From Gracilariopsis chorda (Eukaryota > Rhodophyta > Florideophyceae > Gracilariales > Gracilariaceae), in assembly GCA_003194525.1 (NCBI GenBank), contig NBIV01000051.1:124001-188000 (forward strand): a stretch of DNA of 64,000 nucleotides, written 5' to 3'. Positions 31,920 to 43,441 of this stretch are shown here, one piece after another. Numbering within the stretch: position 1 is the stretch's first letter; each line of letters begins with the position of its first letter. Below the pieces are notes generated by a model. That model worked only from the letters and a program-made list of their open reading frames with translations. It had not been told where the DNA came from and searched no databases. Position numbers and translations under genes: made by a program.

Positions 31920-32832
31920 TGTGAAGTTTAGACCCCGGAAATCGGTGACACTCAAGGATGTCAGAGTCCCTGCCCTCTTGCGAGGTAGAAGCAGCGGTTG
32001 AGCCCTCCGTCTACCCAGGTGTCGGATGTAGAACCGACGGTAGTTCAGAAATACCACGGAGGTAAAGAGGAACTGTAAAACCGGGAAACAGTGGAACACG
32101 CGTACGGTGGACCAGTGCAAACCCAGAAACGAGGGCTATCCAAAGAAAGAACGGAACCATCCGACGGGTCGTGTGAACAGCGGGAACAGACGCGACTGTG
32201 GGTGCAAAAGCAACAAGAAACAACAAAATAATACCCAATACACGGCCGATATCTGTAGCACAGAGGAAATAGAAGTCTCACGACAATTAGTAAACACAGT
32301 ATATCTGTAGTCGTACCGAGCGGGTAGATAGTACAAACTGATTGCGGTGACCCTCCCGGTGGAGTGGTGGACGCTGCAAAGGCAATACAATCCAAAGCCG
32401 GATTCTTCAGGTCAAACTGAACACTTATGTGCGACCAAAGATTCGGGTTGACTTTACTTAGTGCTCGTGACAGTGAGGTCGCGCTCACCTAAGTAGGTAC
32501 ACTACAGAAATAAGTATTAATAGTTAACGAAAATAGTGCACACCTCTTCAGGTCCACAGACATGGCTAGACCAGTGTCAGGCACCCTGGGGGGTCGTCCC
32601 AAGTAAAACATAACATCACAGTATGGCGCTGTAGCAAACGCGCACACGCGTCCATCATTCTGCAATCCACTCTAGATTCCTACCTTACTAGGTGAACTTG
32701 CACACACTAAACCATCCACTTGGTGCCACTCCACATGATTCCAACTCATGTACCATAGAGCCATTGCGGCGACCACGCCATAATTTTATTAGTCGCATCC
32801 GCGCGGAATTTACGCCAACGCGTTGCTCCACA
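31920..32832 (-). repeat. 3' LTR of element C
   Basis: Aligns with 47518-48428 over its length with scattered substitutions. The right edge GCGTTGCTCCACA is clear; the left edge (TGTGAAG or two bases later) is less so. Confidence 0.85.
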
Positions 32833-32844
32833 TCTCCCCTTCTT
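32833..32844 (-). other. polypurine tract of element C
   Basis: Minus-strand AAGAAGGGGAGA immediately before the 3' LTR. This fixes the orientation of C. Confidence 0.75.
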
Positions 32845-32912
32845 AGGTGCGGGTTCCCGCATCTATTCAGCGGAAGTCGCAGGGGGCAAGGTGTTCAAAT
32901 AGTTCACTCACG

Positions 32913-33572
32913 ATGAGTTCTTCGGATATTCCGGTTCCTTGCAAACAAGGCGATTCACGCTCGATGTCTGAAGCTTTTAGCAATACTCTCGAGTATCAAT
33001 TTCCAACTCCTCCACCAATGCCCACTGGTTATCCGTCCAACCCTCTTCCGGGTGGGTCCAGCTCCGCTGGTCATTCCCAACCTCCTCCGTTTAGTGCACC
33101 CCAACTGGGTGGGTTTCCTACGGCACCTCTGCCACAACCTGCGATGTGTCCCACCTTAGATGCACTGGCGGTTGCGTTGAATTCATCTCAGCCTTGTCCG
33201 GCTACTACTAATGCTGCTGATTGGGTCTCTAAGGAAACGCTCGGCGTTCGTCATCCTCTAAGGGGTACGTTCCCCTTTTCACAGGCACCGTAGTTTCCCC
33301 CCGAAGCGGTTCAGAATCACACGCTGATTGCGTCATACCTCATGAACGGTCTCCCACCCGGTGGGTTACCTATCGATATCGCGGAATCCCATAATTGGAT
33401 AAGTCGCGTTGCGATCGATCCGAATCTGCTGGGGATTAACCACCATAGAGTTGAAACCTTGGATAAGGCACGCGAAGAGATGACGATACTTGCGTACAAA
33501 TGCTTAAACCGTGCGCGAAACGCAAACCCGGTACCTTATCGCGTAGCGATAGATCTTCTGAACACAGAATAA
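32913..33572 (+). pseudogene. antisense accessory ORF (aORF) of element C, one stop
   Basis: Runs opposite to gag and lies just inside the 3' LTR. ATG at 32913; 219 codons to TAA at 33570, with one in-frame TAG at 33291. Residues 1-125 are Pro/Ser-rich. After the stop, the sequence LIASYLMNGLPPGGLP, WISRVAID, HHRVETLDKAREEMTILAY and NPVPY aligns with the B2 aORF (LVTAYADG..LPGDLP, WRHRIAIP, SVETVAAAQTTLTRIAY, DVPVP) in the same order and spacing. The C-terminal half found in B2 is not recognisable here. No known domain was recognised. Shared position, strand and sequence with B2 are the evidence that it is a true element gene. Confidence 0.65.
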
Positions 33573-34890
33573 GTACACTTTGTTAACTTTTACTTCTTCT
33601 TCTTGCTTCTTCTTCTTCTTCACATTTCTTCTTCGTGTACTTCATAACCATGATGCTTGTCTTTATACACCGTCAATTCAGGGATACCGTTAATTCCGTA
33701 AGTAAAGGGAATGGTCCTGGAATCTCCACTACTATCAGAGTTCTCAACTTCTTACTCTCCTGGAGTACCTCCGCTAACTGCATTGCGGTCCCATCGACGT
33801 CCTGTGCGATCTCATCATGGAAGGTTACCCAACCTGCGCATTATCCAAAGTGGATGGGAGAGCGGACCGGGTCCTACGGTGATATTATATGACCTTAGAC
33901 TTTGGGAGGTGCTCTACGGGTTCCCATGTATCCTCTTCGAGTGGATATACATACCATCGGATTAGATAACGCAGTACTCCATTATGAGTTCCATGACGCA
34001 CTATCCGTTCCAGAACGATCTCCTGTGAATACATTCTAGTGGTATCCGTCTCCATGACGCGTACCGTAGGCCCGTTTACCTTAGGAACTCAAATTCGAGT
34101 TCAGAGCGCCGTCAGGAGCGGTACCAAGCCTTCTGGTCAGCGACGACAGCTTCACTACTTCTTCGTATCTCTTCAGGACGACGATGAGCTAACTCACGTC
34201 TAAGACGTCGAGACGGTGATCCGTAAAGTTTAACAGAACCTAATTACTTTAACGAGTACAACGAGCTAAAGAACGTTCGTCATGCGCTAATAACCTCTGA
34301 ACGGTAGATTCGGAGATTCGAGATGTTCTCCTTATCAATGCGGATGTACTGTTGTGACAGAGAAGCGCACATGCTGCACTCACTAAGCCAGGGCGGCGGT
34401 TCACCGAACACGGTGCATTATCCACCATCTGACTGGTTTGGGTCAAGTCCACCAGAGCCACAAGGTTACTGTGTGTTACCAATTGCGGTTGCGTTTACGA
34501 ACAGTCACGACGGGGCGTGTTGCACACGCGTCAGCGTATCCTGGCACTGTACTCCTGTTCTCCGTACATGCACACATCAATGCTGACACGGCGCACACCA
34601 TTTTGTCCAATTTCACCCGTGATGGTATGACTTGTGCCCAAAAGTTTCAGAATTGACTTCATTAATTTGACGGAGCTTTGTTCTTCTCCACACTACGATA
34701 TTGACCAACCCAGGTTATAATTGCCTTAGGAACACCCATGTGGATCTGCAGAAACCATCTTCTCGGTGCGTGTCACAACTTTGCGAGTGCGATTGTCCTT
34801 CTCCTTCGAAGCAGACGGTTTGACCACAGTACTGGTGTTACTCGTAGTGTCTTCCCGTAATGGGGACTTCAGTTCATTACTGACGTTACT
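33573..34890. other. decayed interior of element C, no clear coding
   Basis: TTCTTCTTCTT microsatellite near 33590-33630. Short frames on both strands show no conserved motif. It should hold the end of gag and possibly the rest of the aORF, but neither can be supported. Confidence 0.4.
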
Positions 34891-35198
34891 CTCATCGAGT
34901 TAAAGCGTAGTGTCTCTCTTTCTCTGAGAGTTTGGGTCCCATTCTGAGTATATCAGCGTCTTGAACGAACTTCGCGAGGAAGTCAAGAACCAAGATTGTT
35001 TCTTCACCATAGAACCGCTTCTATAAAATAATACCCATTCTTTTGATGTAGTCCTTGAACTTTCCAGTTCACCATGATGATCAATCATTCGATAAATCGT
35101 TGTGGCGATAGTATCGATACGATAAGAGCTTCCTGTAAAGAGTATTCGTAGTGTTTAACTCTTTGAGTTCCAGATTGCGCCACCATTTCTCGTAAGAG
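34891..35198 (-). pseudogene. gag: gag middle segment of element C, left of B2
   Basis: In shifting frames the minus strand reads ELKELNTTNTLYRKLLSYRYYR just left of B2 and TILVLDFLAKFVQDADIL further on. These match the gag cores of B and D. The upstream half is at 46522-47282, on the other side of B2. Several stops and shifts. AAGAG at 35194-35198 is the left target duplication of B2. Confidence 0.7.
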
Positions 35199-36008
35199 TG
35201 TGGTGCAATGCCCCAAAGGGGAAAAACACCGACAGATGGCCGGGATCTTCCTCTCACGAGGTGAACCCAGTTGGGTAGAGCCCTCCCGGAGGTGTCACGG
35301 CGAAGCCGGTTTGTAAGACCAGGGACACCTTTCGCGACTTGCGCAGGGAGGTGAAGGCGAAGAATCGGTATCCGCGTGAGCGGGGTGTGATCCTCAGTAG
35401 AGGTATGTTTCCACGTAAGTGGGGAAGTGTGAGCGGGTGCACACAGGAGGGCCGCGGGTAGCGGGATGTACTACCCTGAAAGGGGGAAAGGAAGAGAGTG
35501 AGGGGAAAGGAGGAAGAGTGGACGAATGAATACGGCAATGCCGGTGGACAGGACTCCCTATACAGGGCGAAACACCAATATTATTGGAACAATTATACTC
35601 CCAAGGATGGGCCTCTTTAGATGTGCAAGGGGGTTAGATGTCCCGTGGTTTATGGCGTTTCCCTCCAAGGAGGAGTAGAGCACGCGCGCAAGCGGTAACA
35701 ACTAGAGCCAATTTCCCAGGGTGGGGTCCCTTGTTAGGGAAAGTTTACTAATGCGACGGCAGTGCGCCGTCGCACTAAGTACTAGCTTCCCAGAAATGGG
35801 TGTGTTAATAATAAATAAAATCAACTAAAATACTCCACATTTCGTGGCAACATCCATTACTGTGGCCAACCACCAATCGACCCAAAACCGTGTCTCACGT
35901 GTCCACACCCACCATTGTGGGGCGTAGTTCATATACACACTACACAACCGATAATATCGGGAAAACGATCAAGTACCAGGAATCCCTCCCTGAGGGCGTT
36001 GCACTTCA
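35199..36008 (-). repeat. 3' LTR of element B2
   Basis: 810 bp, TG..CA, nearly identical to 45706-46516. A run of eight C at 36012-36019 (polypurine tract on the minus strand) adjoins its right edge. Confidence 0.93.
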
Positions 36009-36020
36009 TATCCCCCCCCT
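36009..36020 (-). other. polypurine tract of element B2
   Basis: Minus strand A, eight G, then ATA, directly before the 3' LTR; primer for plus-strand synthesis. Confidence 0.8.
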
Positions 36021-36064
36021 AAGACGGGAAAACGACCGCGGACGCGGTGGATTCCCAGACGAAA

Positions 36065-37852
36065 ATGGGTGATAAAAGCGCGTGCTCTGTCTCCGGTGCT
36101 CCGGTAAATCCCTCTGCACCAGAGTCATCGAGCGCACAAACAACAACAACAGCCACCCTCAAAAAGTGAGAAATGAACAACGACAACAACATCAACAACC
36201 ACAGCCAACCTCTGAGGCCTCTCGGGCGATACACCACCGGTTTCCGGTCAGCTCCCCTGCCTCAGGGCGATCGAAATCCGGTACAACCGGGGAATATGGC
36301 TGCTACAGCCGACCATCCCTTCGCACTACTACTTTCGGTGGGGTCCTCCGGAACCGCTCCGGCGTTCAACTGGCCAACCTACAACACCCTGGTGGGGCTC
36401 AACCCGATGAATCGGAATCACGCGTCGCGCCTGCGCCTTGCCCCGTGGTTGCACCCGGTCGCTGTCCTCAATGAGGGATTGGTCACCGCTTATGCGGATG
36501 GCTCAGACACCCTTCCGGGGGATCTGCCCAGAGCAGTCACCACATCGTGGGATTGGCGTCACCGGATTGCGATTCCGCGTCACCACTTCCGAAGAAATTC
36601 GGTCGAGACTGTCGCTGCGGCGCAGACCACGTTGACGCGCATAGCATACCAACGGCAGAGCCGGGCTCCATTCGATGTACCGGTCCCACTGGAATTCGGC
36701 TTCGACATTAACCACTTCCGCACTCGCGGAGAGATTGGGTACGGCGACAACCTGTTCCGCCTCGAGACCCTCGCTTGGAGAAATTTCCCCGCAGCGCGGC
36801 AAGAACCCCTTTGTTGGGAGCGACCGATTATTCGGGCTGAGTTCAGGTATCTTCCCCGACAATACCGGTCCAACTTTCTCCAAAACGTCATCCGCTATGA
36901 GCGGCGTTGGTGATCCCGATTCGGGTATTTCATCGCGTATCAGAACCTGGAGATAGAGCGGACTGCGCCGCCTCACCGACTAGGTCGGTATGTAGCACTT
37001 CTCGAGTGGTGGCGCTTCTATGAAGCCTGTCGGGGGTGCTACATAGAACTCCCGCCGGTGCTTACGTACCTCAGTTCGCTGCTCATGCAGGATCCCCGGT
37101 CGGGGTTGTGGTCCGTAGTGGTGACGGAGTGGGCGGCCCGCGCTGCGGCTTATATCCTCAACGAGGCGTACGACCAGTTTCGTCTCTGGTTCCTCCCACC
37201 GCGTGTGCGGGCAGCGATCCGCAATTTGGATCTTCGCGTCCCCCTGGGGGGCCAGGCCAACAATGAAGAGGTCCTCCAATTACTTGGGTACATCGACAGC
37301 GTTAGCTGGAGTGAGGTCCCGCTGGAGCAAAGCGGTCTTCTGGATGGCAGCAGCGGTAACACCGGTGGTCCGGGACTCGGTAGAAACACAGCCCTTGCGG
37401 TAGATTTTATCTACTTCAACCCCTGGGAGTTCCGAGAAATTTCCTCCGAGGAGGCGCGCGAGCTTTGCGATACGCCCTGGCTTGTGCTGGAAGACCAACC
37501 TGTTGGGTACGTCGATTCTGACGACTACTACCGCGCATACGGCAGGGATGATCCAATGGTCGATAACAAACCGGAAGAACCCGGGGAGATGGACGTAGAG
37601 GAAGCCGGCGCTAGCTCGGAAGCTTTCCCAGAGGGAGTATCTCTGGCCGAGCCAGCTGCTGACCCTTCGGCGGCAAGTGCCGGAACTTCTATCCCCAGCG
37701 GGGTGACGGCGAATGTAAACGAGATCATCGCCCGTTTTCTCCGGGGTGCCGGTCTGAGCGCTGCCGAGGTATCGGGAGATGTCACCACTATGACGGACGC
37801 GTTGGCCTACCGCCTCGCTGGTGGTTACGCCCCGGGCGACGGCGAAGAGTGA
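36065..37852 (+). pseudogene. antisense accessory ORF (aORF) of element B2, nearly intact
   Basis: One plus-strand frame, antisense to gag-pol, fills the space between the 3' LTR and the chromodomain end. ATG at 36065 gives 595 codons with TGA at about 36167 and 36911; from ATG 36173 only the TGA at 36911 interrupts 559 codons. Residues near the start are Asn/Gln/Pro-rich. The middle has GLNPMNRNHASRLRL, LPGDLPRAVTTSWDWRHRIAIP and SVETVAAAQTTLTRIAY. The second half has RLWFLPPRVRAAIRNLDLRV and VLQLLGYIDSVSWSEVP, then an acidic linker (MDVEEAGASSEAFPEG) and a last helix-rich segment (NVNEIIARFLRGAGLSAAEV). No catalytic motif, knuckle or membrane segment is visible. Homologous blocks occur in C and E. 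The start lies 57 bp from the LTR, so antisense LTR transcription could drive it. Function unknown. Confidence 0.75.
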
Positions 37853-38039
37853 GCCTCTTTTGTCCAGTTTCCTAGTGTTCCTTCCCTGGCTATGCCAGTT
37901 AGTGTAGTGTAGTATGGAGCTTGCTGCTACACTAGGTAAACTTTCCCGTCTCGGACGGTGATCTCCAATTAGAATTCCCCGTCTTGGACGGACTTTCCCT
38001 TGCTACCCTTTCTTACTGCCCTCCGCTCGCGCGGCAACG

Positions 38040-41000
38040 TTATCTGACTTGGGCCTTACCCAGCGTGGCTGGGGCTGCAGTTCCCGTTTGACGGTGGTAT
38101 CGCACGACCTGCGATCGTGGGAGGTGTTCAATTCGCTGCCACGTACCCCCACTGGGGTCATACCCGTACCAGTGGACGCGGTATTGTAGAATACCATCCT
38201 GGTCCCAGGTGTGTCCAGCAAGTCGGTCTACTACGAACTCCCGTTCGTAGACCTGCCGAACGTGCCGGGTGGTGGTTGTATTCCATTGTGAGGGTTGCCC
38301 GCGGTGCGTTATAATGTCCGTTAGCAGGGTGTTCGGCGATAACGCCGGCGTTGCCGTGCGATGTGGTAGCGGTTGCTGCTCGTGCGGGAGAATATCCCTC
38401 AAGAGGGTGTTTGGCGTCATGGTTTTCACCGCCAAGTTATTCCCCAGAGAGGCGTCGTTTTTGCTGTCATCACGGTAGGCCGCGCGAACCGCCAGTCGGC
38501 GGGGGACTTGAACTCCACGAGTGCGGTCTTCTTCGCGAACTGCGAGCTTGCGGGGTCTTTGCCGCGTATGCGGCAATGGCCTTTGCGACATTCCCTGCGG
38601 GATCCAATGCAACACGGTGATTGGTAAGCGTTCCGCCTCCCTGCCAGGTGTACGAGCGCTCTGCACCATACGTTCCGGCGACGCCGTTGTGTCCCCTGCT
38701 CCTGACGGGTTGCCTGGGGCTAACTCCGGTACACCGGTATTTTGGTTAAAATTCCCCTTTGGGGGGTGCCGGGCAGGTGCCGATGACACCCTTTTCAAGG
38801 GCCTTGCCACTAAGCGCGGTGCACCGTGTCCATGAGGAGGGGCAGCGTCCGGTACGACCGGTTTCGAGCGTGCAATGGCGCCCGTTTTTTCCCGATTTCC
38901 TCGGTTCTTCGCCGCAGCGTTGCGGAAGTTGGCGCAAATTATTCCCCGGAGCGGGGGCTTCGATTCCGTCGACGACGGGAGGCGTTTCCGGCGCTTGCGC
39001 GCCAGGGCCTGAAGCTTGGACTGCGGCTTGGCTGCCTTTTTCCCTGACAGGGGTGTGCGGTAGTTGCGCTTCAACCTCCCGTGTTGCACGGTATAATTGC
39101 CGCTTTTGCTGGGCCTGCGCGTCTGGTTGTTGTTGCGGAGCACTGCCCGAGAACGGGGGATTAGTGTTCCGTGTTTCCCGTTGCGACGGTGATAGCGTTC
39201 CTCGAAAACGAGTGTTCTCCTCCCCCTCCTTAGACGGAGTGGCGGGATAAGGGAAAAGATTCTCCGCCTGGCGGGTATAAATTCGCGCCAGGGGGCGGGC
39301 GTGATAGGGGCGGGCGCTGAGAGGCCCGAATTACCCGGCTGAGCCGGTGAGTCCGACAGGGTCGGTAGGTCTGAGATTCCCCGGCTGGTGTGTGGTAGTA
39401 CCGTAGGTCTAGTACTCCCGGATGGTTCCGGTGTTGCCGAGTCCGTAGAAACGGGGTTGCCTGGATCCAGGACTACCTTTGACGAGGGAGGAGGGGCAAG
39501 GACAACACGATCACGGGAAATCCGTTCGTGCGTGTCGCCCATCTCTACCACGACAGTGTCGGTGTTAACAGAGATGACCTTGAAGGGTCCATCCGCTACA
39601 GGCGAGAGTTTGTGACGCTTCTCCCGTTCCGGGTTGTAGTACTCCTTCCTGATGAAGACGTAGTTATTTGCCCGAATCGGGGGGGTCTTTCCTCGCAAGC
39701 GAGCGTCACAATCCCGCTTGTAAGCGGCTTGGGCCCGTGCCATAGACTTCCGCGCAGCGGGGACCAGCTTTGAAAGCCATTGCTTCCATTGCTGCCGGTA
39801 GATACCCACAGATGGGAAATTGTCCAAGGTAGCTTGGGGTTCCAGCGCCACAGGCGGGGGTGTTCTAGATAGAACCAACTCGAATGGCGAAACTCCGGTA
39901 GTCTGGTGTATTTGCGTGTTGTACGCGTAGGTTACCGCATCAGCGTACATGTCCCAGTTCTTTGGGTGGTTTGCGACGTAGAAACGTAATGCCGCGAGTA
40001 ACGTCCGGTTAAACCGTTCAAATTGCCCATTACACTGGGGGTGGTAGGTAGTCATGAACAAGTTCTTGACATCCAGGATGCGACAAACATCCTGGAACAA
40101 CTTGCTCACGAACTGTTTCCCGTTATCGGAGATCACCTCCACAGGGGGACCCTAGACGAAAATCCAGTGCGTCACCAGAGCCTGGGCCACCGTGAGAGCG
40201 GTTATTCTCCGAAGAGGGACAGTCCGTACCATCTTAGAAAAGCGGTCGGTAATGACAAGTAGAAACTTGTTTCCATGTTTTGTGGTGAGTAGTGGTCCGA
40301 GAATATCAATTGCGATAAACTCGAGTGGCGCCCTTGCGGGGAATAGTTTCATCTTCTTCGCATTTTTGCGGAGCTTGACGCGATTCTTCGCGCATTCGCT
40401 ACAGAACCGCACAGTTGCGTAGCAATCCACCGCCACGGCGGGCCAATAGAAATCCCTTTGCAGGGTTAAGTAGAGCTTCCTCCCACCTGGGTGACCTCCA
40501 ATGGGGGCGTAGTGTGATAGATGTAACACCCACGACTGCAGAGAATGAGGTACCACAATCTGTGGGTGGGCTTCGACCTTCCTTACGAGGTAGCCTTTGT
40601 CGTTTACCCCGAAAGGGAGGTCTTCACCACCGTTAAGACGGGCACGAATCCTCGTACAGAATGGGTCACCGAATTGTTCTCGGATCATTTCTTCCGGTGA
40701 TACCGGTACAAAGTTTCCCGGTAACGGGTTCTTAGATTCATCTCGCGATGCGAGTAGTTCGTCAAAGTCAGCATCTTCGTCCCAGTTTTCTGGCCCGGCC
40801 TCGACGGCACATTCCAGATCATCCGGGTCTATGGCCATGAAACCTGGGACTTCATCATTCTCCGTTGGGAGTACTTCCCTACTTGTGGGTAGACGCGACA
40901 GGGCTTCAGCTTGGGTGTTCTGCGCCCCCTTCTTATAAATGACTTGGAAGTCATATTCCGCGAGGCGGAGTCTCCAGCGCATGAGGCGTCCCGACGGGTC

Positions 41001-43441
41001 GGAGATATTCATCAACCACCTCAATGAGGAATGATCCATGTACACGGTAAAGTGAACTCCCATAAGGTAGGGGCGCAGAGTGGTCATCGCCCATACGACG
41101 GCGAGGCACTCTTTCTCCGATACGGAGTAGTTCCGCTCATGAACATTGTGCAAGCGCGACCAATAACCAATTGGGTGTCGTTCCCCCTCGGGGGTGGTTT
41201 GAAAAAGAGCATACCCGACTTGGTAGTCGCTCAAGTCCGTATCTACGGAGTATGGCAACCCAAGTTTTGGGAGGTGTAGGATTGGTGCTGATGTGACAGC
41301 CTTCTTCAAGGAGTTAAAGGCTTCCGATTGCTCGGGCGTAAATGTTCCCAGTTTTGGGGGGTTCCCCTTTCGCAACAACGCGTTCAGGGGCGCCGCGGTA
41401 TCCGAAAAGTTCGGGATAAACCGTCGATAGACGTTGAACAGCCCCAAAAAGGAGCGCAGCTCCGTTTGAGTACGGGGCTCTTTCGCCTCAACGGGGGATT
41501 TGACTCGAGCTTTCTCGATTGCAAACCGTCCAGGACGGATAATGTGACCCAGATACTTCACAGTATCTGTGAAAAACTCGCATTTCCTCAACTTGAGGGT
41601 AATTCCCGCATCGCGGAGTATGGTCAGCACGTCTCGGATGTGAGTGAGATGGTCGTCCAACGAGTTGGAGAAGATGATAATATCATCAAGGTAGACCAGA
41701 CCACTCCGCCACTTAAAGCGGTTGAGTAGAATACCTACTGCACGCTGAAAGGTGGCAGGGGCGTTGGTTAACCCAAATGGCATCCGCTTGAAGTGGTATG
41801 TTCCTGCGTGGCAGGTGAATGCGGTTTTGTCGAGATCCTCCTGTCTGACAGGTACTTGCCAATATCCCCAATTGGCATCGAGAGCCGTGAACACGGTGGC
41901 GTCTCCGAGGGAGTCAATACACTCTTCCATACGAAGGATAGGGTACGAGTCCCTAACAGTCACAGCATTGAGCCGGTGGTAGTCGACACAGAACCTCCAG
42001 GTTCCGTCGGCCTTCAAAGCCAGTACAATTGGGGATGCCCAGGGTGATTGAGCGGGCTCAATCACACCTGCACGGAGCATCTTGTCCACTTGGGACTGCT
42101 TCTCTTCCCGAGCTTTCGGACCTGCCCTGTAAGGGGGTTGTACAACTGGTCGCGCACCGGGGATTAAATCGATCCGGTGTTCCGTTGCATTAATCTCGCC
42201 AAGCGAGCCATCCCACATTGTGGTGAATTCCCGTAACATTTTACGGAGTTTGTCGCGGTGCGACTCTGGCACGTGGCTGAAGTCCAGCGCTTCTAGTGCC
42301 TTTTCCGGATCAATCCGGTCGTTGCTCGATGGAGCATTGCCCTGTGGAACAGATGTGGTTCGCAATTACGAGTTACTCGGTGTGTTCGACGCTGAAGTAG
42401 CGGTTTCCTCCCCTCCTTAGACTTGACGTCTTCGGACGGCGGGGCGAACTCCTCAGAAGAGGTGGTAACTCCGAGTACATCGGCGGCTGTCATCTTCGTT
42501 GGCAGCATTCCCATAGGATGGGGGGTGACACTCCCAATTACTTGGTGTTTTACCAGATACTGGGGGGGTTTGCCAAGGTTGGCAACCAATATCCGGAAAG
42601 GAACATCCGGGGAAATGGAGACAATTCCATTAGCCAGCGCCAGCTGGGATTTCTCGTACAACGAGGCGAGGGGTTGTATAACCCGAAGACCGTGTTCACG
42701 GGTGTTTACCTACACCCCGACTTGGGACTCAGGCGGTATAGAAACCGAGGCAGTGACGAAGAGCTTGGTGGACTCGCGGGGCGCGGGCGGTCGTTCCTGC
42801 GCAGCAGGGAGCGGAACTTGTTTCCGAGAGGACCGCTTTAGCGGGCGGCGAACCATCGGAACCGACGATCTATTGTCAAGTTCTACACGCCTGAGGCGGG
42901 GCCTGATTGCATCGACAAATCTGTCGCAGTAATCACATCCCAGTATGACTGGTGCTGCCAATGAACGGCAAACGATGAAGTCCAACTTCACCACAGAGGT
43001 ACCAAGTCTCACGACGAGGTCCACTGTGCCCACGGTTTGTAACGGATTGTTGTTCGCATCCGAAATGTCGGGGACCGCGTCAGAGCGGATATGAGACCGC
43101 ACAAGCGGGGGTAACAATGATTCCACAACAAAGTTGGGGCCTGCACCTGTATCCAGGACGGTGAGAAACCTCACCGTAAACTGGGGATCAAGGCCAAGGT
43201 CGGCATAGACCTTGTAATTGCGCTTGGCCAAGACCAAGACTCTACCGGGAATCCGGGGATTTTTACTCCGTATCCACGGGCGACGCAACACACCGAGGTG
43301 CGCAGAGTCCGCGTCAGCGGTGTCTTTCCTCGAGAGGACTTTCACTGGGGAGCGAAGCGAGGACGCCTCGGGCGCCAACAGCCTCTTGTCTGAGGACACC
43401 TCTCCCAAAGGGGAGACTCCCTCAGTTAGTTTTCCGCCTTC
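38040..43441 (-). pseudogene. pol: pol of element B2 with C-terminal chromodomain (three lesions)
   Basis: Same architecture as B1. Protease TVLDTGAGPNF is near 43155. A Gln-to-stop TAG lies near 42707 and a one-base deletion near 42413. RT has YLDD near 41690. RNase H has TDLSDYQVG, EKECLAV, MDHSSLRW (Asp kept, Thr changed) and AEALSRL, where the last catalytic Asp of B1 is Glu. The integrase core has AIDILGP, ISDNGKQF and NGQFERFNR, interrupted by TAG (Tyr in B1) at 40152-40154. A Pro/Arg-rich tail follows. The chromodomain lies at 38249-38085 with the aromatic positions expected for histone-tail binding (YEREFVVDRLAG, YRVHWYGYDP, TWQRIEHLP), which steers integration to marked chromatin in related elements. 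The frame is continuous with the -1 frame at the gag end. Confidence 0.9.
43390..43435 (-). promoter_or_regulatory. putative -1 frameshift signal between gag and pol (B2)
   Basis: GGAAAAC at 43429-43435 is followed at once by the gag TAA (43426-43428). Then comes a hairpin with a perfect outer stem CTGAGG/CCTCAG and a perfect inner stem TCTCCC/GGGAGA around a 4-nt CTTT loop. The spacer of three bases is shorter than usual. The layout is conserved with B1. Confidence 0.5.
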
